11,327 nt of DNA from an uncultured Bacilli bacterium (GTDB taxonomy: Bacteria; Bacillota_I; Bacilli_A; RF39; UBA660). How positions within the stretch are numbered: position 1 is the stretch's first letter; the number at the start of each line of letters is the position of its first letter. Shown here one piece after another: positions 1-5,419 of the stretch. The DNA lies in assembly GCA_947593275.1 (NCBI GenBank), contig CANQDN010000036.1, forward strand, positions 1 through 11,327. Direction: 5' to 3'. Below the pieces are notes generated by a model. That model made no database searches, was not told where the DNA came from, and saw only the letters and a program-made list of their open reading frames with translations. A program made the position numbers and the translations under genes.

Positions 1-248
1 ATTTTTTTAGTATCATCATCTTCATATACTTCACCAGCCATGGAAACAAATCCCCCAATAGGAAATGCTCTTATATTATAAAATATTCCATCTTTTCCTT
101 TATGGCTTTTAATAACTGGCCCCATTCCAATAGAAAATTCATAAATATAGACACCAGCCTTTTTAGCCGTTATAAAATGACCAAATTCATGAACTAAAAT
201 AATAAGTCCTAATATAAATATTAATAATAAAAGTGTAATAAACCACAT
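1..248 (-). CDS. rseP: RseP-type site-2 intramembrane metalloprotease (N-terminal part)
   Basis: The first 82 residues are present; the rest lies beyond the left edge. An N-terminal hydrophobic segment (about residues 2-19) contains the start of the zinc motif HEFGH at residues 20-24, as in M50/site-2 proteases. It is followed by a GMGP segment (41-44) and an FPIGGFV segment (62-68), both typical of the RseP/RasP family. The family cleaves membrane-bound anti-sigma factors and remnant signal peptides within the membrane. The start is the ATG at 248, preceded by a strong AAGGAGG site (about 255-262) that overlaps the end of cdsA. The cdsA stop is only 12 bases upstream, so the two are co-transcribed. 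In many Firmicutes dxr lies between cdsA and rseP; here it does not. Confidence 0.93.
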   Translation of the reverse strand, partial: MWFITLLLLIFILGLIILVHEFGHFITAKKAGVYIYEFSIGMGPVIKSHKGKDGIFYNIRAFPIGGFVSMAGEVYEDDDTKK

Positions 249-260
249 ACTTAATCCTCC

Positions 261-1055
261 TTAAAATATACTATATAATATTAAATAACCAAGCATTATA
301 GCAATTGTACTATCAAGTCGATCTAATATTCCCCCATGACCAGGAATTAAATTACTAAAATCTTTGATATTATTTTCTCTTTTTATTTTACTAAAAATTA
401 AATCACCAAGTTGGCCTATAATGGATAAAATAATTGTTCCAATAACTACTTTAAAAGTTAAGGGATTTACAAAATAATGATAAAAGATGCTTGCTCCAGC
501 ACTTCCAATAATTGTACCAAATAAACTACCTTCAATGGTTTTATTGGGACTTACATGTTCTATTAACTTATGTTTTCCAAAAAGACGACCACAAATATAG
601 GCGAAAGTATCTGTAAGAACAAATATCAGAATTAAAAATATAAACTTATATAAACTAAACATTCTTACCATAATTAGAGTATTAAATGCTGTGCCAATAA
701 GTAAGATAGATCCAATTAAGACTAGGGCATCGGTTGCTTTATACTCTTCTTTTTTATAGAATAAACTTAAAGAAAGAAGTGATAGTAATAAGATGGCTAT
801 TCCCCGATAGGTCATGCCAAACATAATGGAATAACTATCCTCATATTTAGTTAATATAAGAAGTAATAAAGTAATCATACTAACTATACTGGGAATTAAA
901 GGTATTCTTTGATGACTTTTTTTTAAGTCTAATATTTCTTTTAAAGCTAAAACACCAATTACTCCAACTCCTATACGAAAAACACTTTTTCCATACCATA
1001 TAATTGGAATAACAATAATTAGCATTATAATTGCACTAATAATTCTTTTTTTCAT
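261..1055 (-). CDS. cdsA: Phosphatidate cytidylyltransferase
   Basis: CDP-diglyceride synthase makes CDP-diacylglycerol from phosphatidic acid and CTP, the branch point for phosphatidylglycerol and cardiolipin. The protein has 264 aa, a normal family length, with multiple hydrophobic segments over the whole chain. The family signature is complete at residues 222-248: S-x-x-K-R, then KD, then PGHGG, and D-R-x-D at the end. The upstream TDTFAY...GRLFG and SPNKTIEGS segments (148-177) are also typical. The start is the ATG at 1055, with a weak AGGAA a few bases upstream. It is the first gene of a cdsA-rseP unit with its own sigma-A-type promoter. The uppS gene that commonly precedes cdsA is not here; rpsP-khpA and its terminator lie upstream instead. 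Confidence 0.96.
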   Translation of the reverse strand: MKKRIISAIIMLIIVIPIIWYGKSVFRIGVGVIGVLALKEILDLKKSHQRIPLIPSIVSMITLLLLILTKYEDSYSIMFGMTYRGIAILLLSLLSLSLFYKKEEYKATDALVLIGSILLIGTAFNTLIMVRMFSLYKFIFLILIFVLTDTFAYICGRLFGKHKLIEHVSPNKTIEGSLFGTIIGSAGASIFYHYFVNPLTFKVVIGTIILSIIGQLGDLIFSKIKRENNIKDFSNLIPGHGGILDRLDSTIAIMLGYLILYSIF

Positions 1056-1077
1056 AATTCCTACTTTCTAATAATAA

Positions 1078-1106
1078 AGTATACTCCCTAAATGCATAAT
1101 AGTCAA
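1078..1106 (-). promoter_or_regulatory. Sigma-A promoter of cdsA-rseP
   Basis: On the minus strand TTGACT (1101-1106) and TATACT (1078-1083) are separated by exactly 17 bases. Each hexamer matches the sigma-A consensus at 5 of 6 positions. It lies between the khpA terminator and the cdsA start, so it fits as the promoter of the cdsA-rseP unit. The predicted start is around 1071. Confidence 0.8.
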
Positions 1107-1144
1107 ATAATATTTGCTTTTTATTGAAAAAAATTTAGATAAAG

Positions 1145-1163
1145 AAAAAAGAGCATAGCTCTT
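1145..1163 (-). terminator. Rho-independent terminator of rpsP-khpA
   Basis: On the minus strand AAGAGC and GCTCTT form a perfect 6-bp stem around a 3-base loop, followed directly by a T tract interrupted once by C. The upstream arm overlaps the khpA stop codon. This closes the rpsP-khpA unit and separates it from cdsA. Confidence 0.78.
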
Positions 1164-1410
1164 AAAATGAATCAATATTAATTTTAACCCTTTTAATATT
1201 ATTTAAGTAAGCATAAGCTTGAATAATTGTTCTTAAAGATTTAGCCATTTTTCCTTCTTTTCCAATAACAGAGCCCATGTCTTCATGAGCAACGATTACT
1301 TCGATGATCATTTCTTCTTCGTCACCTTCAAAACAGCTTACTTTTAACATTTCAGGATTCTTAATAATATTCTTAATTAAAAAGGTTGTAAATTCCGTTA
1401 TATCCATCAT
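1162..1410 (-). CDS. khpA: KhpA, KH-domain RNA-binding protein
   Basis: This small cytoplasmic RNA-binding protein has 82 aa and a single KH domain. The GxxG loop is visible as GKEG at residues 50-53, within VIGKEGKMAKSLRTII, as in the KhpA/YlqC family. In relatives KhpA partners with KhpB (EloR) to bind many RNAs and affects cell elongation and division; the partner is not in this window. The start ATG at 1410 shares one base with the rpsP stop (TAATG), with AGGT a few bases upstream, so translation is probably coupled to rpsP. A second in-frame ATG follows directly and cannot be excluded as the start. rimM, trmD and rplS, which often follow, are absent: a terminator sits at the stop codon. 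Confidence 0.94.
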   Translation of the reverse strand: MMDITEFTTFLIKNIIKNPEMLKVSCFEGDEEEMIIEVIVAHEDMGSVIGKEGKMAKSLRTIIQAYAYLNNIKRVKINIDSF

Positions 1411-1685
1411 TATTTACCTGCTTTTTTAGCTTTAGTATACTTTTCCATGATGCCTTCTTTTGATAAAATACTTCTTACTGTATCTGTAGGAATAGCTCCA
1501 TAATTTAACCATTTTAAAGCAAGTTCTTCATTAATTTCTACTAAAGCGGGTTTCTTTATAGGATTATAAATTCCTATAGTTTCTATAAAACGACCATCTC
1601 TTGGACTTCTAGAATCAGCAGCGATAATCCGATAAAATGGTTTTTGTTTAGCACCCATTCTTTTAAGTCTTAATTTAACTGCCAT
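1410..1685 (-). CDS. rpsP: 30S ribosomal protein S16
   Basis: This is a full-length S16 of 91 aa. The N-terminus is diagnostic: VKLRLKRMGAKQKPFYRI, followed by ADSRSPRDGRFIE and GIYNP. S16 binds 16S rRNA and is needed for 30S assembly. The start ATG at 1685 is preceded by a strong AGGAGG-type site (about 1690-1700). It is the first gene of a two-gene unit with khpA, driven by a near-consensus promoter at 1709-1737. The usual upstream neighbours ffh and ylxM are missing; a CotE-family gene lies there instead, on the same strand. Confidence 0.98.
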   Translation of the reverse strand: MAVKLRLKRMGAKQKPFYRIIAADSRSPRDGRFIETIGIYNPIKKPALVEINEELALKWLNYGAIPTDTVRSILSKEGIMEKYTKAKKAGK

Positions 1686-1708
1686 GTTGTCTCCTCCTTT
1701 GTTACTTC

Positions 1709-1737
1709 ATTTTAGCATAAGTATATAATGATGTCAA
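1709..1737 (-). promoter_or_regulatory. Strong sigma-A promoter of rpsP-khpA
   Basis: On the minus strand a perfect TTGACA (1732-1737) and TAAAAT (1709-1714) are 17 bases apart, and a TG dinucleotide sits one base before the -10 (extended -10). The predicted start is near 1702, directly before the ribosome binding site. A perfect inverted repeat at 1733-1752 overlaps the -35 box. Confidence 0.87.
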
Positions 1738-1752
1738 CCTTTTTTGGTTGAC
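1733..1752. repeat. Perfect 7-bp inverted repeat between cotE and rpsP
   Basis: GTCAACC and GGTTGAC flank six T (plus strand). On the minus strand it begins five bases after the cotE stop and its distal arm contains the first five bases of the rpsP -35 box. It lacks a T tract on the minus strand, so it is not a classical terminator for cotE. It could be a weak terminator, an mRNA 3'-end stabiliser or an operator covering the rpsP -35; the sequence alone does not decide. Confidence 0.6.
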
Positions 1753-1756
1753 TATG

Positions 1757-2281
1757 TTAATTTAAATAATCTTCTTGGATATTTTCGACAGCTTCATCAA
1801 TAGTATTATCATCTTCTATTACATCATAATCATCAGGATCTTCTTCAACACTTACTTTAAGCATCGTATTTCCGACTATTTCCACTCCTAATTCTTTTTC
1901 AATAGTCATATTTACTTCACCATTTTTAATTGATACATCGGTAACAGTTGGTTGATTTAAACTTCTTACTATGATTTCTTTGGCATCACTTAGGCTTGCA
2001 CCATCTTTTAGTTTAACATTCATTTTATCATTATAGGTAAACTTTTTAGTAGCGACCGCGGTTTTAGTATCATTATTATAAGAATACCAAACATTAATAT
2101 CAAATGAACCATTGATATTTACTATTCCGCCGGCATTATTTCCCTCAAAACTATGATTAATAACCCAACAGCCAAGAACTGTGTCAGGTACTTCATCAGG
2201 CTTTAAACTAAACTTCGATACACTATTTTTTTTAGCTTTACCCACCACCGCTTTAGTAACTATCTCCTTATAACTTGCCAC
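1757..2281 (-). CDS. cotE: CotE-family outer spore coat protein
   Basis: The 174-aa protein resembles Bacillus subtilis CotE, the morphogenetic protein that directs outer-coat assembly on the forespore. Recognisable segments in family order are SYKEIVTKAVV (3-13), LGCWVINH (36-43), INGSFDINVWYSY (56-68) with NDTKT after it, the LNQP turn (108-111), EIVGNT near 134-139, and a very acidic C-terminal tail (about 146-171). Length and acidic tail match the family. The in-frame start is GTG at 2281, with AGAGGAGG about seven bases upstream; there is no in-frame ATG nearby. It is divergent from the HIT gene, with rpsP downstream on the same strand. In B. subtilis cotE lies near mutS-mutL instead, so this location is different. 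The family call is from memory of the protein and is confident; active sporulation in this organism is inference. Confidence 0.88.
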   Translation of the reverse strand: MASYKEIVTKAVVGKAKKNSVSKFSLKPDEVPDTVLGCWVINHSFEGNNAGGIVNINGSFDINVWYSYNNDTKTAVATKKFTYNDKMNVKLKDGASLSDAKEIIVRSLNQPTVTDVSIKNGEVNMTIEKELGVEIVGNTMLKVSVEEDPDDYDVIEDDNTIDEAVENIQEDYLN

Positions 2282-2300
2282 ATTTATTCCTCCTCTACTT

Positions 2301-2345
2301 TAATCTATGCAAACTCATGATAAAAGTACACTTTTTTATTTTCAT
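2301..2345 (-). promoter_or_regulatory. Candidate cotE promoter(s), one sporulation-sigma-like
   Basis: Two overlapping options exist on the minus strand. CATAGATTA (2301-2309) fits the sigma-K -10 pattern CATAnnnTA exactly and the sigma-E -10 partly, with an AC dinucleotide 16 bases upstream as a minimal sigma-K -35. Alternatively ATGAAA (2340-2345) and TATCAT (2317-2322), 17 bases apart, would make a moderate sigma-A promoter. B. subtilis cotE is transcribed by sigma-E and sigma-K, which favours the first option, but AT-rich DNA produces such matches by chance. Confidence 0.4.
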
Positions 2346-2383
2346 TTAAATAAATTAGACTAGTCTTGAAAATCTTTTTTTGA

Positions 2384-2400
2384 TATAATTTAAATGGTGA
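2384..2400 (+). promoter_or_regulatory. Extended -10 promoter and start-deciding SD of the HIT gene
   Basis: TATAAT at 2384-2389 is preceded by TG one base away (TGATATAAT), an extended -10; the -35 region 17 bases upstream is poor. Transcription would begin near 2396. GGTGA at 2396-2400 lies five bases before the ATG at 2406 and acts as the Shine-Dalgarno. The ATG at 2394 would fall at or before the transcript start, so 2406 is the better start codon. Confidence 0.65.
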
Positions 2401-2405
2401 AGAAA

Positions 2406-2777
2406 ATGGATTGTATTTTTTGTAAAATAATAAATGGGGAAATCCCTAGTAAAACTATTTATGAAGATGATTTAGTAAAAGTAATTATGGATGTTAATCC
2501 AGTTAGTGATGGTCATTCTCTTATAATACCTAAAAAACATTACACGGATTATTTAGAGCTTGATAAAGAAACTATTAATCATATATTTAGGGTTGCCCAA
2601 AATATTGGACCTAAAATGATGGAAAAATTAAATGCTAGAGCGCTTACTCTTTTAATTAATTATGGTGATGATCAAGAAGTAAAGCATTTTCATTTACATC
2701 TTATTCCTGATTATTTAAAATCTAAAACTAAGAAAAAATTAAGAGATACTTGCGAAATATATGAAATACTTAAATAA
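2406..2777 (+). CDS. HIT-family nucleotide hydrolase
   Basis: Histidine-triad proteins hydrolyse nucleotide phosphoramidates or dinucleoside polyphosphates. The 123-aa protein has the typical opening CIFCKIINGEIPS (3-15, with a CxxC pair that usually helps bind zinc), a GHSLIIPKKHY segment (36-46) and the catalytic HFHLHLIP triad (H94, H96, H98). This places it in the Hint/HIT group; a more precise substrate cannot be given. A start 12 bases upstream (ATG 2394) is in frame but lies at the predicted transcription start, so 2406 was chosen. It is the only clear plus-strand gene, monocistronic, with an extended -10 promoter and a strong terminator right after its stop. Confidence 0.93.
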   Translation: MDCIFCKIINGEIPSKTIYEDDLVKVIMDVNPVSDGHSLIIPKKHYTDYLELDKETINHIFRVAQNIGPKMMEKLNARALTLLINYGDDQEVKHFHLHLIPDYLKSKTKKKLRDTCEIYEILK

Positions 2778-2809
2778 AAAAGTGGAAATAAAAGTAGTCC
2801 ACTTTTTTT
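2777..2809 (+). terminator. Rho-independent terminator of the HIT gene
   Basis: AAAAAGTGGA (2777-2786) pairs perfectly with TCCACTTTTT (2798-2807) around an 11-base loop, and the T tract continues to 2809. It begins at the last base of the HIT stop codon. Confidence 0.87.
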
Positions 2810-2811
2810 GA

Positions 2812-2828
2812 TGTCGAACTTTGTCGAA
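2812..2828 (+). promoter_or_regulatory. Two tandem Spo0A-box matches, 10 bp apart
   Basis: TGTCGAA occurs at 2812-2818 and again at 2822-2828, both followed by C, in the same orientation and exactly one helical turn apart. It matches the Spo0A binding consensus (TGNCGAA); the second also carries the preceding TT of the longer form TTTGTCGAA. Spo0A dimers are known to bind tandem boxes spaced by 10 bp. The pair lies 10 bases upstream of the -35 of the promoter at 2838-2867, a position compatible with activation. Binding is inferred from the motif only. Confidence 0.55.
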
Positions 2829-2837
2829 CGAAATTTC

Positions 2838-2867
2838 TTTACAAAATACCAGTTTTTATTTTAAAAT
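2838..2867 (+). promoter_or_regulatory. Sigma-A-like promoter for the candidate small RNA
   Basis: TTTACA (2838-2843) and TAAAAT (2862-2867) are 18 bases apart, each 5 of 6 to consensus. The predicted transcript start (around 2874) coincides with the base of the closing stem of the downstream structured element. The tandem 0A-box pair is directly upstream. Confidence 0.5.
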
Positions 2868-2873
2868 ATTTAG

Positions 2874-2985
2874 GAGCGTTGGTTTTTATTAATCATATAA
2901 CTTCCCATCTATTGTTACCTTTACTTATTTTATTAAATCAATTACTATTCTATCAAGAAAATATAATAACCAGCGCTCTTTTATT
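2874..2985 (+). ncRNA. Candidate small RNA of about 110 nt with closed ends
   Basis: The 5' segment GAGCGTTGGTT (2874-2884) pairs with AACCAGCGCTC (2968-2978) over 11 bp with one T-G wobble. After a three-base bulge, ATTA/TAAT adds four pairs. TTTTATTT follows the distal arm, as in an intrinsic terminator, and a sigma-A-like promoter places the transcript start at the first base of the stem. The reverse orientation lacks a T tract, so plus is favoured. The enclosed stretch of about 80 nt is unpaired-looking and rich in T and C, with CTTCCC and ACCTTTAC that could pair with Shine-Dalgarno sequences, a feature of trans-acting Firmicutes sRNAs. It does not resemble 6S RNA, SRP RNA, tmRNA or a T-box that I could recognise. 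Transcription is not proven. Confidence 0.45.
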
Positions 2986-2989
2986 TAGT

Positions 2990-3021
2990 AAAAAAACTTA
3001 TCAAGACACCATTTGATAAGT
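2990..3021 (-). terminator. Rho-independent terminator of the mtaB-recD2 operon
   Basis: On the minus strand ACTTATCAA and TTGATAAGT form a perfect 9-bp stem around an 8-base loop, followed by seven T (2990-2996 on the complement). It lies just past the stop of the 51-aa gene and closes the operon running from 7817. Confidence 0.88.
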
Positions 3022-3029
3022 ATATATTT

Positions 3030-3185
3030 TTATTTCATCATATTAATTTTATTATTAGCCATTTCCATTGCATTATTAACAAGCTTAGTTGCTTCTTTTT
3101 TTGTATCTTTATTGGTTAAACAATAAGCCATCATGCCGGCTCCTGCCATCATAGCAATGATACTACAAGTCATCATCTTTTTCAT
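3030..3185 (-). CDS. Small single-pass membrane protein of unknown function (51 aa)
   Basis: I cannot assign this protein to a family with confidence. From the ATG at 3185 it has 51 aa: a short basic, Met-rich N-terminus, one Ala/Gly/Met-rich hydrophobic segment (about residues 6-23) and a charged C-terminal part with several Lys and Asn. The layout resembles short YtxH-like or DUF3918-like proteins common in Firmicutes, including spore-formers, but the match is loose. GAGGTGG five bases before ATG 3185 is a strong ribosome binding site. The upstream in-frame GTG at 3212 overlaps recD2 and has no such site, so it was rejected. It is the last gene of the operon, 19 bases after recD2. Confidence 0.72.
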   Translation of the reverse strand: MKKMMTCSIIAMMAGAGMMAYCLTNKDTKKEATKLVNNAMEMANNKINMMK

Positions 3186-3190
3186 TTTAT

Positions 3191-3197
3191 CCACCTC
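3191..3197 (-). promoter_or_regulatory. Ribosome binding site that fixes the 51-aa gene start
   Basis: On the minus strand GAGGTGG is spaced five bases from ATG 3185. It supports that start over the GTG at 3212, which has no Shine-Dalgarno and would overlap recD2. Confidence 0.75.
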
Positions 3198-3204
3198 ATT
3201 TATA

Positions 3205-5409
3205 TTATTCACTATTTTTTAAGAATTTATGCATTAATCTTAATTTTAAAGTGGTTTTTCTAGTACTAGCATAATCATTATTAACAGCCATCATAAAAGC
3301 TCGGACTTCGCCAATAATTACCAAACTTTTTTTAGCTCGGGATACACCGGTATAGATAAGTTTATTATAAAGCATTTTGTAATAATTATGAGTAATTGGT
3401 AAAATAACATGGGAAAATTCACTACCTTGACTCTTATGAATAGTTATTGCATAAGCATGTTTAATTTCCCGCATATCTTCTTTGGTGTATTCTACTTTAT
3501 TGCCTTCAAAATCTATTATAATAGTATCTTTATTTTTACCTTTTTTATTAATTTTTTTAATATAACCTATATCACCATTAAAAACATTACAATCAGGATT
3601 ATTTTGGAGTTGTAATACTTTATCATTCTCGCGATAGATAATATCACCAATTTTAATTTCACTTTTTTCGGCACTTTTGGGATTAAATAATTCTTGTAAA
3701 GTAATATTTAAATTATCTATTCCATTTTCGCCTTTATACATTGGAGCGAGTACTTGAATATCATTTTCGTTTAAGCCTTTATTTTTGCTCATAATACATA
3801 TTCTTTTAATCATTTCTTTAACATAGATGGGATCTGCTTCTAAAAAGTTATAATCATCTTTTTGGGTTGTAAAATCTTCGGCTAGATCTTTGTTTTTTAT
3901 TTCTCGAGCTAAATATGGAATATACGAATTTTCACTTTGACGATAGATTTTTTCTAAAGGACAAAAAGTAAATAAATCACTTGTGATTAAATCATTTAAA
4001 ATTAAGCCTGGACCAACAGATGGAAGTTGGAAGACATCACCAACTAATATTAGTCGAGCACTACTTCTAATGCCTTTTAGAAGGGCATTAAAAAGATTTA
4101 TATCAATCATACTCATTTCATCGACAATTATTAATTTTTCCATTGATTTATGAAATTCATTGACGGCGAAACTATTAGTATCTTTATTCCATTTTAAGTA
4201 ACGATGGATAGTCATCGCAGGCATTCCGGTAGCCATGCTCATCTTTTTACTAGCTCTTCCGGTGGGAGCTAAAAGTGCAACATTGGCAATTACTTCCATG
4301 GGTGAATAATCATTTATTTTACTATATAATTTTACAATACCATTAATAATTGTTGTTTTACCAGTCCCTGGTCCTCCTGAAATAATAGTTACTTGATTTT
4401 CTAAAGATTTCCTAATTGCTTGTTTTTGATCACTATTATAGTGAACCCCTATTTCTTCTTCTAATTCATCTATTTTATCGGCAAAGTCATATATGGGAGT
4501 TTCTCTTAAGCTTGCTATATCATGGATTATATTTGCGATTGATTCTTCGGCTTCATAATTTTCAGTTAAATAATACATATTATCTTCTACAACTATTTGA
4601 TTTTCTTTTTCTAATTCATAAATTATTTCTGAAAAAGAGTCTCCCTCTAAATAGATATTAAATTCTCTAATTAAAGCATCCTTTATTTCTTCTTCATGAT
4701 AATAAGTGTCTCCAAGGTTAAAGCTAAGGCGTCTCATAGATTCTAGTGTACAAGCTTTAATTCTGACAGTATCTGTTGCATCATGATTCTTTCTAAAAAT
4801 GTTATCTATCTTATTAAAATCAATTATTTCACATAAGATATACAAATTATTTTCAATAATACTTTTTGTTGTGTTTTGATACTTTTTATATATTTTAGTA
4901 GCTTCCGGGATTGAAAAGCCCATCTCTTTTAGTTTAATTAAAGAATCATCCGCGATAGAATACGCTAAAAGGGAATCTCTTATTATTTTAGCTTTACTTT
5001 CATTTACTCCGGGAACCATTAATAAGGCTTGTTCATTTTCTTTAATAATATTTATGGCATCTAGACCTAAAGTATCGACAATTTTGCTTGCGAGGACTTT
5101 ACCACAGCCTTTAATTAGGGAACTTGCTAAAAATTCTTTTACGGCATCAGTACTTGATAATTCTTCTTTTTGATATGATTCTACTTTAAATTGAAAGCCA
5201 AAACGTTCGTGTCTTAGTCCCTCACCCTTTAAAATATAAGTTTCTTCAGTATTAATATCTAAAAAATTACCGGTTATAGTTAAAGTTTTTCCTACGTATT
5301 CTTCTAAAGAAACATCATTGGTCTCTTTTACCCGAAATACTGCGACTACATAACCATTCTCTTCATTTTGATAAATAATATTACGAATTTTTCCTTTGAT
5401 GTAATTCAT
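3205..5409 (-). CDS. recD2: RecD2-type ATP-dependent 5'-3' DNA helicase
   Basis: The 734-aa superfamily 1B helicase has the layout of RecD2 (the RecD type without RecBC). The N-terminal region holds helix-hairpin-helix-like segments (GCGKVLASKI near 101-110 and VPGVNESKA near 132-140). The helicase core shows Walker A GGPGTGKT (345-352), motif Ia LLAPTGRAS (379-387), Walker B IIVDEMSMID (427-436), motif III LVGDVFQLPSVGPG (455-468), the IYRQ segment (488-491), TIHKSQGSEF (656-665) and motif VI YTGVSRAKK (686-694). All key residues are intact. RecD2 acts in DNA repair and replication-fork maintenance. It is slightly shorter than the B. subtilis protein (about 800 aa). The start ATG at 5409 has AGGAG just upstream and follows the 185-aa gene by 10 bases. 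Confidence 0.95.
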   Translation of the reverse strand: MNYIKGKIRNIIYQNEENGYVVAVFRVKETNDVSLEEYVGKTLTITGNFLDINTEETYILKGEGLRHERFGFQFKVESYQKEELSSTDAVKEFLASSLIKGCGKVLASKIVDTLGLDAINIIKENEQALLMVPGVNESKAKIIRDSLLAYSIADDSLIKLKEMGFSIPEATKIYKKYQNTTKSIIENNLYILCEIIDFNKIDNIFRKNHDATDTVRIKACTLESMRRLSFNLGDTYYHEEEIKDALIREFNIYLEGDSFSEIIYELEKENQIVVEDNMYYLTENYEAEESIANIIHDIASLRETPIYDFADKIDELEEEIGVHYNSDQKQAIRKSLENQVTIISGGPGTGKTTIINGIVKLYSKINDYSPMEVIANVALLAPTGRASKKMSMATGMPAMTIHRYLKWNKDTNSFAVNEFHKSMEKLIIVDEMSMIDINLFNALLKGIRSSARLILVGDVFQLPSVGPGLILNDLITSDLFTFCPLEKIYRQSENSYIPYLAREIKNKDLAEDFTTQKDDYNFLEADPIYVKEMIKRICIMSKNKGLNENDIQVLAPMYKGENGIDNLNITLQELFNPKSAEKSEIKIGDIIYRENDKVLQLQNNPDCNVFNGDIGYIKKINKKGKNKDTIIIDFEGNKVEYTKEDMREIKHAYAITIHKSQGSEFSHVILPITHNYYKMLYNKLIYTGVSRAKKSLVIIGEVRAFMMAVNNDYASTRKTTLKLRLMHKFLKNSE

Positions 5410-5419
5410 ATACTCCTCA

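Noticed and set aside
1784..1790. Single Spo0A-box match within the cotE 3' coding region, about 85 bases upstream of the predicted rpsP start
   Set aside because: It encodes conserved-looking CotE tail residues, stands alone, and is probably a codon coincidence. The match at 8032-8038 was rejected for the same reason.
2870..2908. Minus-strand 12-codon ORF with an AAAGGT site upstream
   Set aside because: Very short, no promoter visible, and it overlaps the stem of the RNA candidate; it is expected by chance.
2866..2987. MITE-like element with terminal inverted repeats
   Set aside because: The inverted ends coincide with a promoter start and a T tract, and no target duplication abuts them directly. 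An RNA gene explains it better, although copies elsewhere in the genome cannot be checked here.
2798..3016. Plus-strand open frame (73 codons, hydrophobic) across the candidate sRNA
   Set aside because: It has no ATG or GTG. The only plausible start is TTG at 2879, two bases after AGGAG, which is too close. The frame runs through two hairpins, and its hydrophobicity follows from T-rich DNA.
3186..3212. GTG start at 3212 for the small membrane protein
   Set aside because: No Shine-Dalgarno, and it overlaps the recD2 end; ATG 3185 has GAGGTGG five bases upstream.
3409..3615. Plus-strand ORF inside recD2
   Set aside because: It lies fully within the intact, motif-rich recD2 frame and has no family features. 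The plus ORFs at 4416-4661 and 5742-5960 and the minus ORF at 9949-10158 are shadows in the same way.
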